From NCBI GenBank assembly GCA_047601145.1, contig JASGJW010000003.1, positions 496,001 through 560,000 of the forward strand: a stretch of 64,000 bases of DNA. Direction: 5' to 3'. Position numbers and translations under genes: made by a program. The DNA is from UBA7672 sp047601145. GTDB lineage: Bacteria > Pseudomonadota > Alphaproteobacteria > Caulobacterales > Hyphomonadaceae. The first letter of the stretch is position 1. Each line of letters begins with the position of its first letter. The notes under the pieces were generated by a model. It searched no databases. It was given only the letters and a program-made list of their open reading frames with translations, and had not been told where the DNA came from. This document shows positions 1 through 9,084 of this stretch, one piece after another.

Positions 1-1
1 G

Positions 2-427
2 ACGCCGGATCAGGCTATCGTGCGTGGCATGGTCACCTACACGCCCTACGCCAAGGCGCTCGGCATGGAGTACGTTTCTTCGTCTCCCGGCCATGGCGAA
101 ATCTTCCTGCCCTGGCGTGAAGACCTGGTGGGGCAAGGCGGGTCGGACATTCTGGCGCCCGGTGTTCTCACGGCGCTGATCGATCATGTCTGTGGGCTCG
201 CCATCATGGCGACGTTCGGCTTTGAAGCCCGGCCGGCCACGCTTGACCTGCGCATCGACCACATGCGCCCGGCGGTCCCGCGCGGCTCCATCAAGGCGGC
301 TGCGCACTGCTACAAGTCAACACGCAACATCGCCTTCCTCCGGGCGGAGGCGTGGGATGCCTCGCGTGATGATCTGGTCGCCGCCGCGCAGGCCGCGTTC
401 ATTCTCAACCGGCGGGAAAAAGCATGA
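2..427 (+). CDS. PaaI-family hotdog thioesterase, 5' end cut by window edge
   Basis: Small single-domain hotdog-fold protein of the PaaI/acyl-CoA thioesterase type, expected to hydrolyse acyl-CoA thioesters in the cytoplasm. Visible family features are the N-terminal TPYAKALGMEY segment and the GVLTALIDHVCGLAIM segment that forms the active-site helix. A GTG at 20 could start it, but the frame stays open to base 2 and the residues before the GTG (TPDQAI) fit the usual N-terminus of the family, so the true start is probably outside the window. It overlaps the next thioesterase by ATGA, so the two are likely one transcript. Substrate unknown. Confidence 0.8.
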   Translation, partial: TPDQAIVRGMVTYTPYAKALGMEYVSSSPGHGEIFLPWREDLVGQGGSDILAPGVLTALIDHVCGLAIMATFGFEARPATLDLRIDHMRPAVPRGSIKAAAHCYKSTRNIAFLRAEAWDASRDDLVAAAQAAFILNRREKA

Positions 428-849
428 GCAGCCCCGTCGATCTTGCGGCGATCATCGCCAGCTCGCCGTTCAGCCGCTTCCTCAACATCGAGACGCAGCT
501 CGATGATCGCGGTGTTCTGGCCATCTTGCCGATCCGCGACGAACTGATCGGCAACGTGATGCTGCCCGCCATGCATGGCGGCTGCGTCGCGGCCTTCCTC
601 GAGATCGCCTGCCAGTTGCAGGTCGCCCACGAAACCGGCGCTATCGCGCCTGCCCGCACCATCGATATCAGTGTCGAATATCTCCGCCCCGCCCGGCGCG
701 AGACGCTGTACGCCCGCGCGCGGGTCCGCCGCCTCGGCCGCCGCGTGGCGACGATTCACGCCGAAGCCTGGCAGCAGGACGAAGACAAGCCTGTCTGCCT
801 CCTGCAGAGCCATCTGCGCTTACCCGACGGCGTGGCGATCTCGGAATAG
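424..849 (+). CDS. PaaI-family hotdog thioesterase (second copy)
   Basis: A 141-residue hotdog protein related to its upstream neighbour. It has the active-site helix pattern (MHGGCVAAFLEIACQLQ) around residues 43-60 and the later ISVEYLRPARRETLYARARV strand region typical of PaaI/YiiD thioesterases. The ATG lies in the stop of the previous gene (ATGA), implying translational coupling. Tandem PaaI paralogues may form a heteromer or have different acyl-CoA ranges; this is inference. It ends 6 bases before the convergent GST gene. Confidence 0.85.
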   Translation: MSSPVDLAAIIASSPFSRFLNIETQLDDRGVLAILPIRDELIGNVMLPAMHGGCVAAFLEIACQLQVAHETGAIAPARTIDISVEYLRPARRETLYARARVRRLGRRVATIHAEAWQQDEDKPVCLLQSHLRLPDGVAISE

Positions 850-855
850 TTAGAA

Positions 856-1476
856 TTATTTCTTGCTCGCCGCCGCGCTCGGGCGAGCCGAAACGCGATC
901 AAACCACGCTGCGATATTTTTGTTGTCGCGGTTGACCGGCTGGCCGACGGTTGCACCGAAGTCCATGGTGCAGAACAGCAGTACGTCGGCGAGCGTGAAG
1001 CGCGGACCGGCGATGAAGTCGCGGCCTGCGATCAGTCCGTCCAGCCAGGTTATCTTCTCCTGCGCCAGTATCTTCAAGTCGGCGGAGGCCTGGGGGATGA
1101 GGCGCATGCGTTCCTTGAACAGGTTGAAGCCCTCGGCGCCGCGAAAGCCGGTCAGCATCGGCTCAACGATGTAAAGGTCGACGCGGCGCGTCCACATGCG
1201 CGTCATCGCCCGCTCTTCCGCGCTTGTGCCGATCAGGGGTGGGTCGGGGTGCTTCTCGTCTAAGTATTCGCAGATGGCCGTGATCTCGGCGAGGAAGCGC
1301 CCGTCGTCCAGTTCGAGCGTCGGCATCTGGCCGCCGGGATTGCGCGCCACATGCGCCGGCTGGCGGTTTTCACCGGCCATGAGGTCAACCGTGACGCGCG
1401 GGAGGTCGATGCCCTTTTCCGCCATGAACATCTTCACGACGCGAGGATTGGGGCCGATTGAATCGTAGAGTTTCAT
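856..1476 (-). CDS. glutathione S-transferase family protein
   Basis: A 206-residue cytosolic GST. The N-terminal thioredoxin-like domain (residues 1-80) shows MKLYDSIGPNPR, the cis-proline segment GGQMPTLELDDG and the glutathione-binding LAEITAICEYLDE helix. An all-helical C-terminal domain follows, with FTLADVLLFCTMDF, the conserved N-capping box/Asp region. Length is normal for the family. Likely role is glutathione conjugation or a related thiol reaction, substrate unknown. It lies 45 bases downstream of the MpaB-type gene on the same strand and may be cotranscribed with it. Confidence 0.85.
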   Translation of the reverse strand: MKLYDSIGPNPRVVKMFMAEKGIDLPRVTVDLMAGENRQPAHVARNPGGQMPTLELDDGRFLAEITAICEYLDEKHPDPPLIGTSAEERAMTRMWTRRVDLYIVEPMLTGFRGAEGFNLFKERMRLIPQASADLKILAQEKITWLDGLIAGRDFIAGPRFTLADVLLFCTMDFGATVGQPVNRDNKNIAAWFDRVSARPSAAASKK

Positions 1477-1521
1477 GGTGCGCTCCGGGCCTGCAGCAAT
1501 GCAGACCGACGTTTCAGCACA

Positions 1522-2472
1522 TCATTCCGCCGGTTGCACGGCTGTCGTGGCGGCAGGCTCCGCTGTCCCGCGCCCTTTGGCGCGCCATTCCGCCAGGACC
1601 TGCTCCCGCTGGCGCTTGCCCTGGTAGAGGAAGTTTTCCGGCAGACCGATGCGGATGCTTGCATCGCAAGGTGGTGAACCCGGCATCGCCTTCCGGTTTA
1701 GGTATTTGCCCAGCGCTTTAACGGTCATGCGGTCGGCGAGGCTGAGACTGTATTTTGGCCCGAGCCCGAGCTTCTCGCGCACGATCGGCGGCAAAAGCGA
1801 GACGGATGCGCGCGCCATGGCGCGGCTGAGATATTTCGGCGTATCCGGCGCGGCGGCCCCCGACATGATGATGCCGAGGAACTCCTCGTTGATCTCATGT
1901 GACTCGAAGCGATGCACCAACTTGTCCATCATCTTGAAGAAGTCCGCCGTGCACATCGGCGAGTTCTGCACGCCGTAGAGTTTCGCGCCGGGCGCGGCTT
2001 CGGCATAGTACTGCTTCTTGTCGGACTCCGGCACGCGCTCGACGAAGACGTCATAGGCGGTGAGGAAGCCGTACGCCGCGGTCGCGCTCACCCAGTCGAG
2101 CAGTTCGGGATCGAGTGCGCGGTAGGCCTCGCCCTTGGGCGTGTTGCCGTTGACGCGCGAATGCATGTTGGTGACGCCTTGGATCACCCGCTCGGCCGCC
2201 CGCTTCGGACCATAGACGCCGACCATCGCAGCGATGCCCGTGCGCTTCGAGCGCCCGATCGGATCCTGCTTGTAGATCGAGTGATCCCACACGCCGGAAC
2301 GGATGCGGGCGTCTGCGAATTCCAGCAGCACGGCGGCGACACCGCCCACCGCCATGGCGACGGGGTTCTTGTAGACCTTCCAGTGCATCGAGTCCGGCTC
2401 GAGGCCCGCCGGTTCGCCGGGTGGATTCCTGAAGTCGACTTTCCAGCCCAGGTAGGATTCAGGATTGTTCAT
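1522..2472 (-). CDS. oxygenase MpaB family protein (DUF2236)
   Basis: A 316-residue protein matching the MpaB/DUF2236 family, which includes fungal MpaB and the bacterial latex-clearing protein relatives, haem-binding oxygenases in the few studied cases. Family-like parts are the GVWDHSIYKQDPIGRSKRTG segment, the MHSRVNG motif around residue 104, and ALDPELLDWVSATAAYGFLTAY, where a His-rich haem site would be expected nearby. The C-terminal tail is Ala/Thr-rich and probably disordered. No signal peptide. The biochemical role in bacteria is mostly unknown. Confidence 0.75.
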   Translation of the reverse strand: MNNPESYLGWKVDFRNPPGEPAGLEPDSMHWKVYKNPVAMAVGGVAAVLLEFADARIRSGVWDHSIYKQDPIGRSKRTGIAAMVGVYGPKRAAERVIQGVTNMHSRVNGNTPKGEAYRALDPELLDWVSATAAYGFLTAYDVFVERVPESDKKQYYAEAAPGAKLYGVQNSPMCTADFFKMMDKLVHRFESHEINEEFLGIIMSGAAAPDTPKYLSRAMARASVSLLPPIVREKLGLGPKYSLSLADRMTVKALGKYLNRKAMPGSPPCDASIRIGLPENFLYQGKRQREQVLAEWRAKGRGTAEPAATTAVQPAE

Positions 2473-2935
2473 GGCTGAAACATCCGGCTGCTTTCCGGCC
2501 AGCGCAACCTATCAGAACACATAGCCTGCCGGGATGACGTGAACCGTCTCATGACATCGCTGTTTCGGGGAGACGGCGCCGTTGCGGCGCCTCGCTCATG
2601 TTTTTGTCAGGTAACGCAGGGTTCCAGCGCCTCGCCCGTCATCCCTCGCTCCGCCGCAACCATCATCGCCACATGCACATAAATGCGGCCGGCGCCTTAG
2701 GCGGTCGCGACCTGCCCCGCACCAATCTACGCATCAAATTTCGGCACATGGGTCAAAACGGAGACAGCTTCGCTCACCAGTTGAGTGAACAATCCCGCAT
2801 TGTGCGCCGTTACGGCAATTTGAGTTTTACATGGGTTTTGCATGGTTGATGTAGGCGATCCGCATTGGCCCCCGCCGGCCTTGGTTATGCGCGGGGCGCT
2901 CCGTTTGTAATCCGGAGGGGTTGCCTAGGGCGAAC
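2473..2935. other. intergenic region, divergent promoters expected
   Basis: About 460 bases between two divergently transcribed genes (MpaB-type on minus, acyltransferase on plus), so it should carry both promoters. The sequence is less G+C-rich than the flanks around 2690-2850. A reading frame of 83 codons at 2598-2849 has no recognisable domain and an unconvincing composition, so I do not call it. I see no tRNA, hairpin terminator or repeat here. Confidence 0.5.
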
Positions 2936-4930
2936 ATGCTTGCGCATAGACGCGATATCGATGGGTTGAGGACGCTTGCTGTCCTGCCCGTCATCCTTTT
3001 TCACGCCAAGATTCCCGGCTTTTCGGGAGGCTATGTCGGCGTCGATATCTTCTTCGTCATCTCCGGCTATCTGATCACCGGCTTGCTGCTCCGTGAATAC
3101 CAAGACGGGCATTTCTCGATCCTGAGTTTTTACGATCGCCGCATCCGGCGTATCTTGCCCGCGCTTGGCTTCATGTTGCTGATCGTGACTATCTTGGCGG
3201 CAACGCTCATGCTGCCCTCGCGCCTCATCAACTACTCGCACAACCTTGCTTCGGCTGCCCTTTCGATTTCGAACATCTGGTTCTGGCGATCGGCAGACTA
3301 TTTCGCACCGTCGTCCGAACTGAATCCGCTGCTGCACACATGGTCGCTCGGCGTCGAAGAGCAGTTCTACGTCGTCTTGCCGTTGATAATCTGGGCAGTG
3401 ATCCGGCTGGGCTGGCAACGGAACATCCGCTGGCTGTTTGCTGCCATGGCCGTACTCTCGCTGGCGCTGGCGGAATTGACCGTGCACGCCGATCCGGTCG
3501 CGGCCTTCTACCTGCTGCCGACCCGGAGCTGGGAGCTACTGCTGGGATCTGTGTTGGCTGCCAGCGGGACATGGAAATTGTCGCGGCGCTGGGCCGAAGT
3601 GGCTGTCTGGGCAGGCGTTGCGATGATCGCGGCGACCGTCTTCCTCTATGACGAGCAGGTGCTTTTCCCGGGCGTTTCCGCGCTACTGCCATGCTTCGGC
3701 GCCGCGCTCGTGATTCAGATCGGCCGCAACCAGCAAACGTCCGCGAGTGCGCTGCTGTCTCATCCCGCACCGGCGTTCATCGGCCTGATTTCATATTCGC
3801 TTTATCTCTGGCACTGGCCGCTGCTTGTTCTGCCTCGCATCTATCTCCTGCGCGAGTTAACGCCGCTCGAAGTCATGCTCAGCCTAGCGGTCACATTCGC
3901 CATGTCGGTGATCTCGTGGCGCTACATCGAGCAACCGATCCGTCGCAGGACATTGAAGTTCCCAACCCTTTCTCCAGCTGCCAGCAGCATCGCAGCAGCC
4001 GTCGCCGGGATCTTTGTCCTTATCGCCGGAGCTGGCGCGCTCAGCACCGGCCTTCCTGATCGCGTTCCTGACGAAGTCGAACGGCTGGACGCCATCACAC
4101 GTGTACGGCTCGATGAAATCGTGTGTGACAGGGCAAATGAATCGACCAAGGAACAGGACTGCGACGAATTTGCTGGCGGCCCCACCAAGGTGATGTTGTG
4201 GGGAGACTCCCATGCAATGCACTATGCTCCGAGTCTTGAGACTTACGCGGCGAAGCACGGGGTGTTGCTGGAACTGCAAGCAACACCCGGGTGCGCGCCC
4301 CTGCTCGATGTTCAGCAAGTGGAGAGCGACGGCCGGGTCGGCGATGCCTGCTTCGCGAACAATAAGCATGTGATGGACATGCTGATGACGGACAAAAGAG
4401 TCCGCGCGGTGGTGATCGCCGGGCGTTGGACGCGCTTCTTCTTCGCGGAGGGCGACAACGACCTGCATCATTTGCGCGCGCTGAATGGCGAGACCGATCC
4501 CGCGAAGATCATCAGCCAGTCACTTGCAGCAACCGCGGAGAAACTCAGCGCACGCGGAATTCGTGTCCTCATCCTTGGCTCATCTCCCGAGTTCGACCGG
4601 TTGCTGCCAGCCTGCCTCGCGCGGACCGAATGGCTGCACTGGCCCGAGACGAGGTGCAGTTTCAAGGCCGGCACTCTGCCCGGAAATCCCGCGGACAAGC
4701 TCATGCAGAAGCTCGCCGCCAGCGGAATATCGGCCCGCATCCTGCGCGCGTACGACGCCCTTTGCCCGCAGAGCCAGTGCCTGCGAAAAATTGGGGCAAC
4801 ACCGCTGACGATCGACACCGACCACCTGTCGCCGGCTGCGGCAGACCAGGTGTTCAAGGTTTTGGGCGTGGACCGGCTTTTGTCCGAGCAGAAGATTTCC
4901 GGGGCCGCCGGCCCGACAATGCTGCGATGA
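2936..4930 (+). CDS. acyltransferase 3 / SGNH hydrolase fusion (OafA/YrhL type)
   Basis: An integral membrane O-acyltransferase of about 664 residues. The N-terminal half is an acyltransferase-3 domain with roughly ten membrane segments; the catalytic-region motif is DIDGLRTLAVLPVILFHA near the start, followed by FFVISGYLITGLLL. The C-terminal half is a periplasmic SGNH domain with GDSHAMHY (the Ser-containing block) and DTDHLSP (catalytic Asp/His block). Such fusions acetylate O-antigen, peptidoglycan or exopolysaccharide sugars. Start choice: ATG 2936 has TAGGG five bases upstream, whereas the in-frame TTG at 2921 directly abuts a GGAGGGG run. Target sugar unknown. Confidence 0.88.
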   Translation: MLAHRRDIDGLRTLAVLPVILFHAKIPGFSGGYVGVDIFFVISGYLITGLLLREYQDGHFSILSFYDRRIRRILPALGFMLLIVTILAATLMLPSRLINYSHNLASAALSISNIWFWRSADYFAPSSELNPLLHTWSLGVEEQFYVVLPLIIWAVIRLGWQRNIRWLFAAMAVLSLALAELTVHADPVAAFYLLPTRSWELLLGSVLAASGTWKLSRRWAEVAVWAGVAMIAATVFLYDEQVLFPGVSALLPCFGAALVIQIGRNQQTSASALLSHPAPAFIGLISYSLYLWHWPLLVLPRIYLLRELTPLEVMLSLAVTFAMSVISWRYIEQPIRRRTLKFPTLSPAASSIAAAVAGIFVLIAGAGALSTGLPDRVPDEVERLDAITRVRLDEIVCDRANESTKEQDCDEFAGGPTKVMLWGDSHAMHYAPSLETYAAKHGVLLELQATPGCAPLLDVQQVESDGRVGDACFANNKHVMDMLMTDKRVRAVVIAGRWTRFFFAEGDNDLHHLRALNGETDPAKIISQSLAATAEKLSARGIRVLILGSSPEFDRLLPACLARTEWLHWPETRCSFKAGTLPGNPADKLMQKLAASGISARILRAYDALCPQSQCLRKIGATPLTIDTDHLSPAAADQVFKVLGVDRLLSEQKISGAAGPTMLR

Positions 4931-5113
4931 AGCTGCGAATATGCGCTTTGACGGGCGGAAACTGACGTCCAAGCGTCTTGGAATCCCCCTATCCCATCCG
5001 TGACAGGCTGCGGGATTGACTTGAGGGGTGGGGGGCCTATTGGTCCCGGCTATCCCCGAAAAGCGTGCGTTTCGCTCGCGGCCCGGCCGATCGAGCCCAC
5101 GAAGAACCTACTG

Positions 5114-6721
5114 ATGACGTTTGACGAGCTCAGTCTCGACCCCCGAATTCTGGCAGCCGTAAAAGGCGCCGGCTACACGACCCCGACGCCTATCCAGGAA
5201 CAGGGCATCCCCGCCGTTCTTGGCGGACGGGACATTACCGGCATCGCGCAGACAGGCACGGGCAAGACGGCCGCGTTCGTCCTTCCCATGATCCATAAGC
5301 TGGGCCAGGGGCGCGCCAAGGCGCGCATGCCCCGCTCGCTGATCCTCGAACCGACCCGCGAACTTGCCGCCCAGGTGGCCGAGCAGTTCGAGAAGTACGG
5401 CTCGGGTTACAAGCTCAACATGGCGCTGCTGATCGGCGGCGTCTCGTTCGGCGACCAGGACAAGAAGCTGACCGCCGGCGTCGATGTGCTGATCGCAACT
5501 CCCGGCCGCCTGCTTGACCATTTCGAACGTGGCCGCCTGCTGATGAACGGCGTCCAGATGCTGGTCATCGACGAAGCCGACCGCATGCTCGACATGGGCT
5601 TCATCCCGGACATCGAGCGCATCTGCACCCTGCTGCCCAAGACGCGCCAGACGCTGTTGTTCTCCGCGACCATGCCGCCGGAGATCACGAAGCTCGCCAA
5701 GCAGTTCCAGACCGACCCGCTGCGCATCGAAGTGGCGAAGCCGGCAACAACGGCCTCGACCATAACGCAATACGTGACGCACTGTCCCTCGAACGAAGAC
5801 ACGGTGAAGCGCGCTGTGCTGCGCTCGATCATCAAGGCCAAGCTGACCGACCAGGGCATCGTCTTCTGCAACCGCAAGACGGAAGTCGACATCGTCGCCA
5901 AGTCGCTCGCCAGCCACGGCTTTGACGCAGCCCCGATCCATGGCGATCTCGCCCAGAGCCAACGCACTGCCACGCTCGACAAGTTCCGCAACAAGGAGCT
6001 GAAACTCCTCGTGGCGTCTGACGTCGCCGCGCGCGGCCTCGACATTCCGGAAGTCAGCCAGGTCTTCAACTACGCCCCGCCGCCGAACTCGGACGACTAC
6101 GTCCACCGCATCGGCCGCACGGGCCGCGCCGGTCGTTCCGGCGAAAGCTTCACCATTGTCTCGCCGGGTGACAGCCGCCTGTGGGACGCCGTGCTGAAGC
6201 GCATCGGCAAGGATGTGACGCCGTTCACGCCGGAAGGCATGGATGAAGCCGTGGGCGAGGCCCGCAGCCGTGGCCCTGCCCCGGGTCGTGACCGGTTCGA
6301 TAAGGGTCGCGGACGTGGCCGTGGCAGCCGCGGACGTGACCGGGGTGATCGCGGCGATCGTCCGCCGCGTGAGGAACGGCCGCAGCCGGAGGCAGCCGCC
6401 CCCGTCGCAGCGCCGGCTTTCATCCCGCCCCAGGTCGAGGATCTGGAGCCGGAACCCGCCGCCGTGATGGAAGCCGAAGCGCCTGTCCGCGAAAGCCGGG
6501 ACGAGCAGCCTAAGCGGGAGGGCCGCGATCGTAATCGCCGGCGCGGTCGCGACAGGGGAGACCGGGATCGCGGAGACCGGGACAGGGATCGCGGCGGCCG
6601 GAATCGGCGCGGCGAGCTGACCCCCGGCGATCCGCAAGGTGGCGACGAGAATTTTAAGGGAATGGGCGACCACGTACCCGCGTTTCTCTTGCGATCACTT
6701 GGAAAACGCGAAGAAGCCTAG
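5114..6721 (+). CDS. DEAD-box ATP-dependent RNA helicase, RhlE-like
   Basis: An RNA helicase of 535 residues. In order: a Q motif (GYTTPTPIQ), Walker A (AQTGTGKT), PTREL, VLIATPGRL, DEAD, SAT, VASDVAARGLD and HRIGRTGR. The tail from about residue 380 is disordered and rich in Arg/Gly/Asp, with repeated GRDRG and GDRD units, as in RNA-binding tails of RhlE/DeaD-type helicases. It ends with a conserved-looking short motif, HVPAFLLR. The open frame runs back to 5000, but the family starts at MTFDELSLDP, so ATG 5114 is chosen. Likely roles are ribosome assembly or RNA turnover at low temperature. Confidence 0.92.
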   Translation: MTFDELSLDPRILAAVKGAGYTTPTPIQEQGIPAVLGGRDITGIAQTGTGKTAAFVLPMIHKLGQGRAKARMPRSLILEPTRELAAQVAEQFEKYGSGYKLNMALLIGGVSFGDQDKKLTAGVDVLIATPGRLLDHFERGRLLMNGVQMLVIDEADRMLDMGFIPDIERICTLLPKTRQTLLFSATMPPEITKLAKQFQTDPLRIEVAKPATTASTITQYVTHCPSNEDTVKRAVLRSIIKAKLTDQGIVFCNRKTEVDIVAKSLASHGFDAAPIHGDLAQSQRTATLDKFRNKELKLLVASDVAARGLDIPEVSQVFNYAPPPNSDDYVHRIGRTGRAGRSGESFTIVSPGDSRLWDAVLKRIGKDVTPFTPEGMDEAVGEARSRGPAPGRDRFDKGRGRGRGSRGRDRGDRGDRPPREERPQPEAAAPVAAPAFIPPQVEDLEPEPAAVMEAEAPVRESRDEQPKREGRDRNRRRGRDRGDRDRGDRDRDRGGRNRRGELTPGDPQGGDENFKGMGDHVPAFLLRSLGKREEA

Positions 6722-6855
6722 GAATTCAGGGGCCTTGGCCAAGAAGAGCCTAAGGCAAAGGTTCCAATTTTAGCCAATCCGTAACGGCTTCTGTTCACTA
6801 CTTCATCAAGACACTGGGGCGGTGAACGCAACCGGTTTCGAGGGGCGTGATCTTG

Positions 6856-7924
6856 ATGCTGAATACCCAGCTGCTCGGGCCGGAAGGCCAGGTGCTTGGC
6901 CACCGCACGGTGGACGAAATGGGCCGCCAGTCGCTGCCCGTCAGCCCGCAGAACTATGAAGTGTGGCTCACCTATTTCACGCACTCCTCGCCGGACCTCC
7001 GCGCCGCGCTCGACAAGCTGCTCGGCTCGGGCAAGCCGCTGACGAACGAAGACATGGAGCAGATGTACGAGCGCTTCTTCTCCACCACCCACCTGTCGAC
7101 GCAGGTGATGGAGACGGGCTCACGCATTGCGCACGAGATCGCCGACGCCCTCGACGCCCTGAAGAAAGCCGGCGCCACGACCGAACGCTATGGCGCGACC
7201 CTGAATGTCGCCGCCGATAGCTTGCAGAACACTCGCCATTGACGGCGACGCACTGAAGCGCCTGATCAATGTGCTCGCCTCCGCCACGACTGAAATGTCG
7301 AAGCAGAACGCCAGCCTCTCGACCAAGCTCGCCCAGTCTTCGCAGGAAATGGAAAAGCTGCGCACCTCGCTGCGCCAGGCCCGCGCCGAGGCGCTGACCG
7401 ACGCCCTCACCGGCATCGCCAACCGCAAGCTGTTCGACGAGACGCTGCGCCTGCGCAAGGAAGAGGCCGACAACGAGAAGAACGAGCTCTCGCTGCTCCT
7501 GTGCGACATCGACCATTTCAAGTCGTTCAATGACACGTGGGGCCACCAGACGGGGGACCAGGTTATCCGCTTCGTCGCTTCGGCCCTTACCAAGTTCGCC
7601 CTGCCCGATCACCTCGTGGCGCGCTATGGCGGCGAGGAATTCGCCGTGATCATGCCGCGCACCGTCGCTGCAGCGACGCCGGCCGCATCGCCGACCAGAT
7701 CAGAAGCGCCATCGAAGCCAAGCGCCTCGTGCGCCGCTCGACAAACGAAACGATCGGCGCCGTCACGGTGTCCTTCGGCGCGGCGATTTACGCGCCGGGC
7801 GAAACGGTCGGCCAGCTTGATCTCCCGCGCGGACGAGTGCCTCTACTTCTCCAAGCGCAATGGCCGTAACCAGGTGACGCTGGAAACGGAGCTCCCGCCG
7901 ATCACGTCCAGCAACGCGGCCTAA
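6856..7924 (+). pseudogene. GGDEF diguanylate cyclase, interrupted by three frameshifts
   Basis: A GGDEF protein read in pieces. Frame one (from GTG 6847 or ATG 6856 to 7242) gives an N-terminal domain of about 125 residues with SPQNYEVWLTYFTHSSPDL, typical of alphaproteobacterial cyclases. A second frame from about 7230 carries the coiled linker, ALTDALTGIANRK, LLLCDIDHFKSFND and the catalytic GGEEF. Around 7665 the frame returns to the first (GRIADQIRSAIEAKRL to VSFGAAIYAPGE), and near 7820 it changes again for ADECLYFSKRNGRNQV. Every piece fits the family, so the breaks look like base-call errors rather than decay. If intact it would make c-di-GMP. Confidence 0.8.
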
Positions 7925-7931
7925 GCTCTTC

Positions 7932-8595
7932 CTTAGCTCGAGCACCACCGCCATCAGGAAGCCGTCATAGCCTTTCATCGCCGACCGTCTGGATGGCGGT
8001 GGCCGAGACGCGCGGCTCGGTCGCGTATCATGTCAAACATGCTTGCCGAACGCCCTGCACCTGCGTATTGCCGTTAGGATCGGCCACGGCGTCCTTCGCG
8101 GACCACATTGTCGACGATGATGATCGAGCCTTTGCGCGACATCCGCAAGGCGTGGGCGAAATAGGTCGGCGTTGTCTTCCTTGTTGGCGTCGATGAAGGC
8201 GAAGTCGAACGGACCCTTCAGGCCGGGCGAGCAGCTTCCAGAGCAGGGCCGACCTTCACGTCCACCTTCGCGATCGGCTTGGCGCGCGCGATGTTCTTGC
8301 GCGCGACTTCCGCATTGCGTGGATCGATCTCCAGCGAGATCAGCTCGCCAGCCACAGGTAACGCCCGCGCCATCCAGATTGCGGAATAACCGCCCAGCGT
8401 TCCGACCTCGAGGATGCGTTTCGCGCCGACCGACAACGCCATCACATGCAGCAGCTTGCCCTGCGCCGCTGAGACCGCGATCGCGGGAAGGCCGGCGGCG
8501 GCGCTGTCCCTTATCGCTGCGGACAGTGCGTCGTCCTCCTGAACAAGCCGTTCCTCGATATAGGCGTCAACCTCGCGCCAGGTCCGGTCGCTCAT
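7932..8595 (-). pseudogene. O-methyltransferase (caffeoyl-CoA type), many frameshifts
   Basis: A SAM-dependent O-methyltransferase of normal family length (about 220 codons) split over several frames. From ATG 8595 the first frame gives SDRTWREVDAYIEERL, then the SAM-binding block ILEVGTLGGYSAIWMA and ELISLEIDPRNAEVARKN. After about 8220 the continuing motifs appear in other frames: FDFAFIDANKEDN, then ADYFAHALRMSRKGSIIIVDN, then AVADPNGNTQVQGVRQ, then ATEPRVSATAIQTVG, then GYDGFLMAVV near the end. At least five shifts are needed. The start overlaps the restored stop of the TfoX-like gene (ATGA). Likely a functional gene spoiled by sequence errors. Confidence 0.75.
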
Positions 8596-9015
8596 TTCTT
8601 GGCCCTCGGTTTCACCGTTGCCTTGGCCGCCTTCTTCACCGGCGCTTTCTTCGCTACCTGCTTTTTCTTCGGCTTGGTCTTTCGCCGCCTGTACCGAGAT
8701 GGCGAAAGAGCGCTTCACCAGCTCGACGGCCTCATCGGGATCGTCTGCGGCCGTCGCAGGGAGGCTCCAGTAGGCGATGCCCCGCACCGTCCCGTCCTTC
8801 TTCACGGAATAGACCCAGGGCTTGCAGCCCTGGCGCTTCAGCTCTGCACCGAGCGCCGTATCCGCTTTCAGGAAGAACGTGTCGTCATCGAGGATGGCGA
8901 AGCCGACGCCGTTGCGGGACAGGGCGGCGCCGCCGAACATGCGCTTGACGTCGACCTTGCCGAACCCTGCAATCAGTTCGGTGGCATAGCCGATGAAATC
9001 CTGAGACAGCGCCAT
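8592..9015 (-). CDS. TfoX/Sxy N-terminal domain protein, 3' end frameshifted
   Basis: Small protein with a TfoX N-terminal domain: GYATELIAGFGKVDVKRMFGGAALSRN, then FFLKAD and KKDGTVRGIAYWSLP. As given, the frame runs on without a stop into the downstream methyltransferase, which would make a 265-residue fusion. One base out of frame near 8680 there is a better ending: a Lys/Ala-rich basic tail (RRKTKPKKKQVAKKAP and on) with a TGA at 8594-8592 overlapping the methyltransferase ATG. I therefore read one indel near 8675-8690 and no real fusion. Such proteins are common in alphaproteobacteria; function is not settled. Confidence 0.72.
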
Positions 9016-9084
9016 TGGACCTCCGTGGGCGCGTTAACGCTATCCCTTTCTGGCGTCTAGCCAAGGGTCTGCTAGAACGCCCCG

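Noticed and set aside
5108..6673. A 521-codon minus-strand frame opposite the RNA helicase
   Set aside because: Antisense shadow caused by high G+C codon use; no recognisable protein features.
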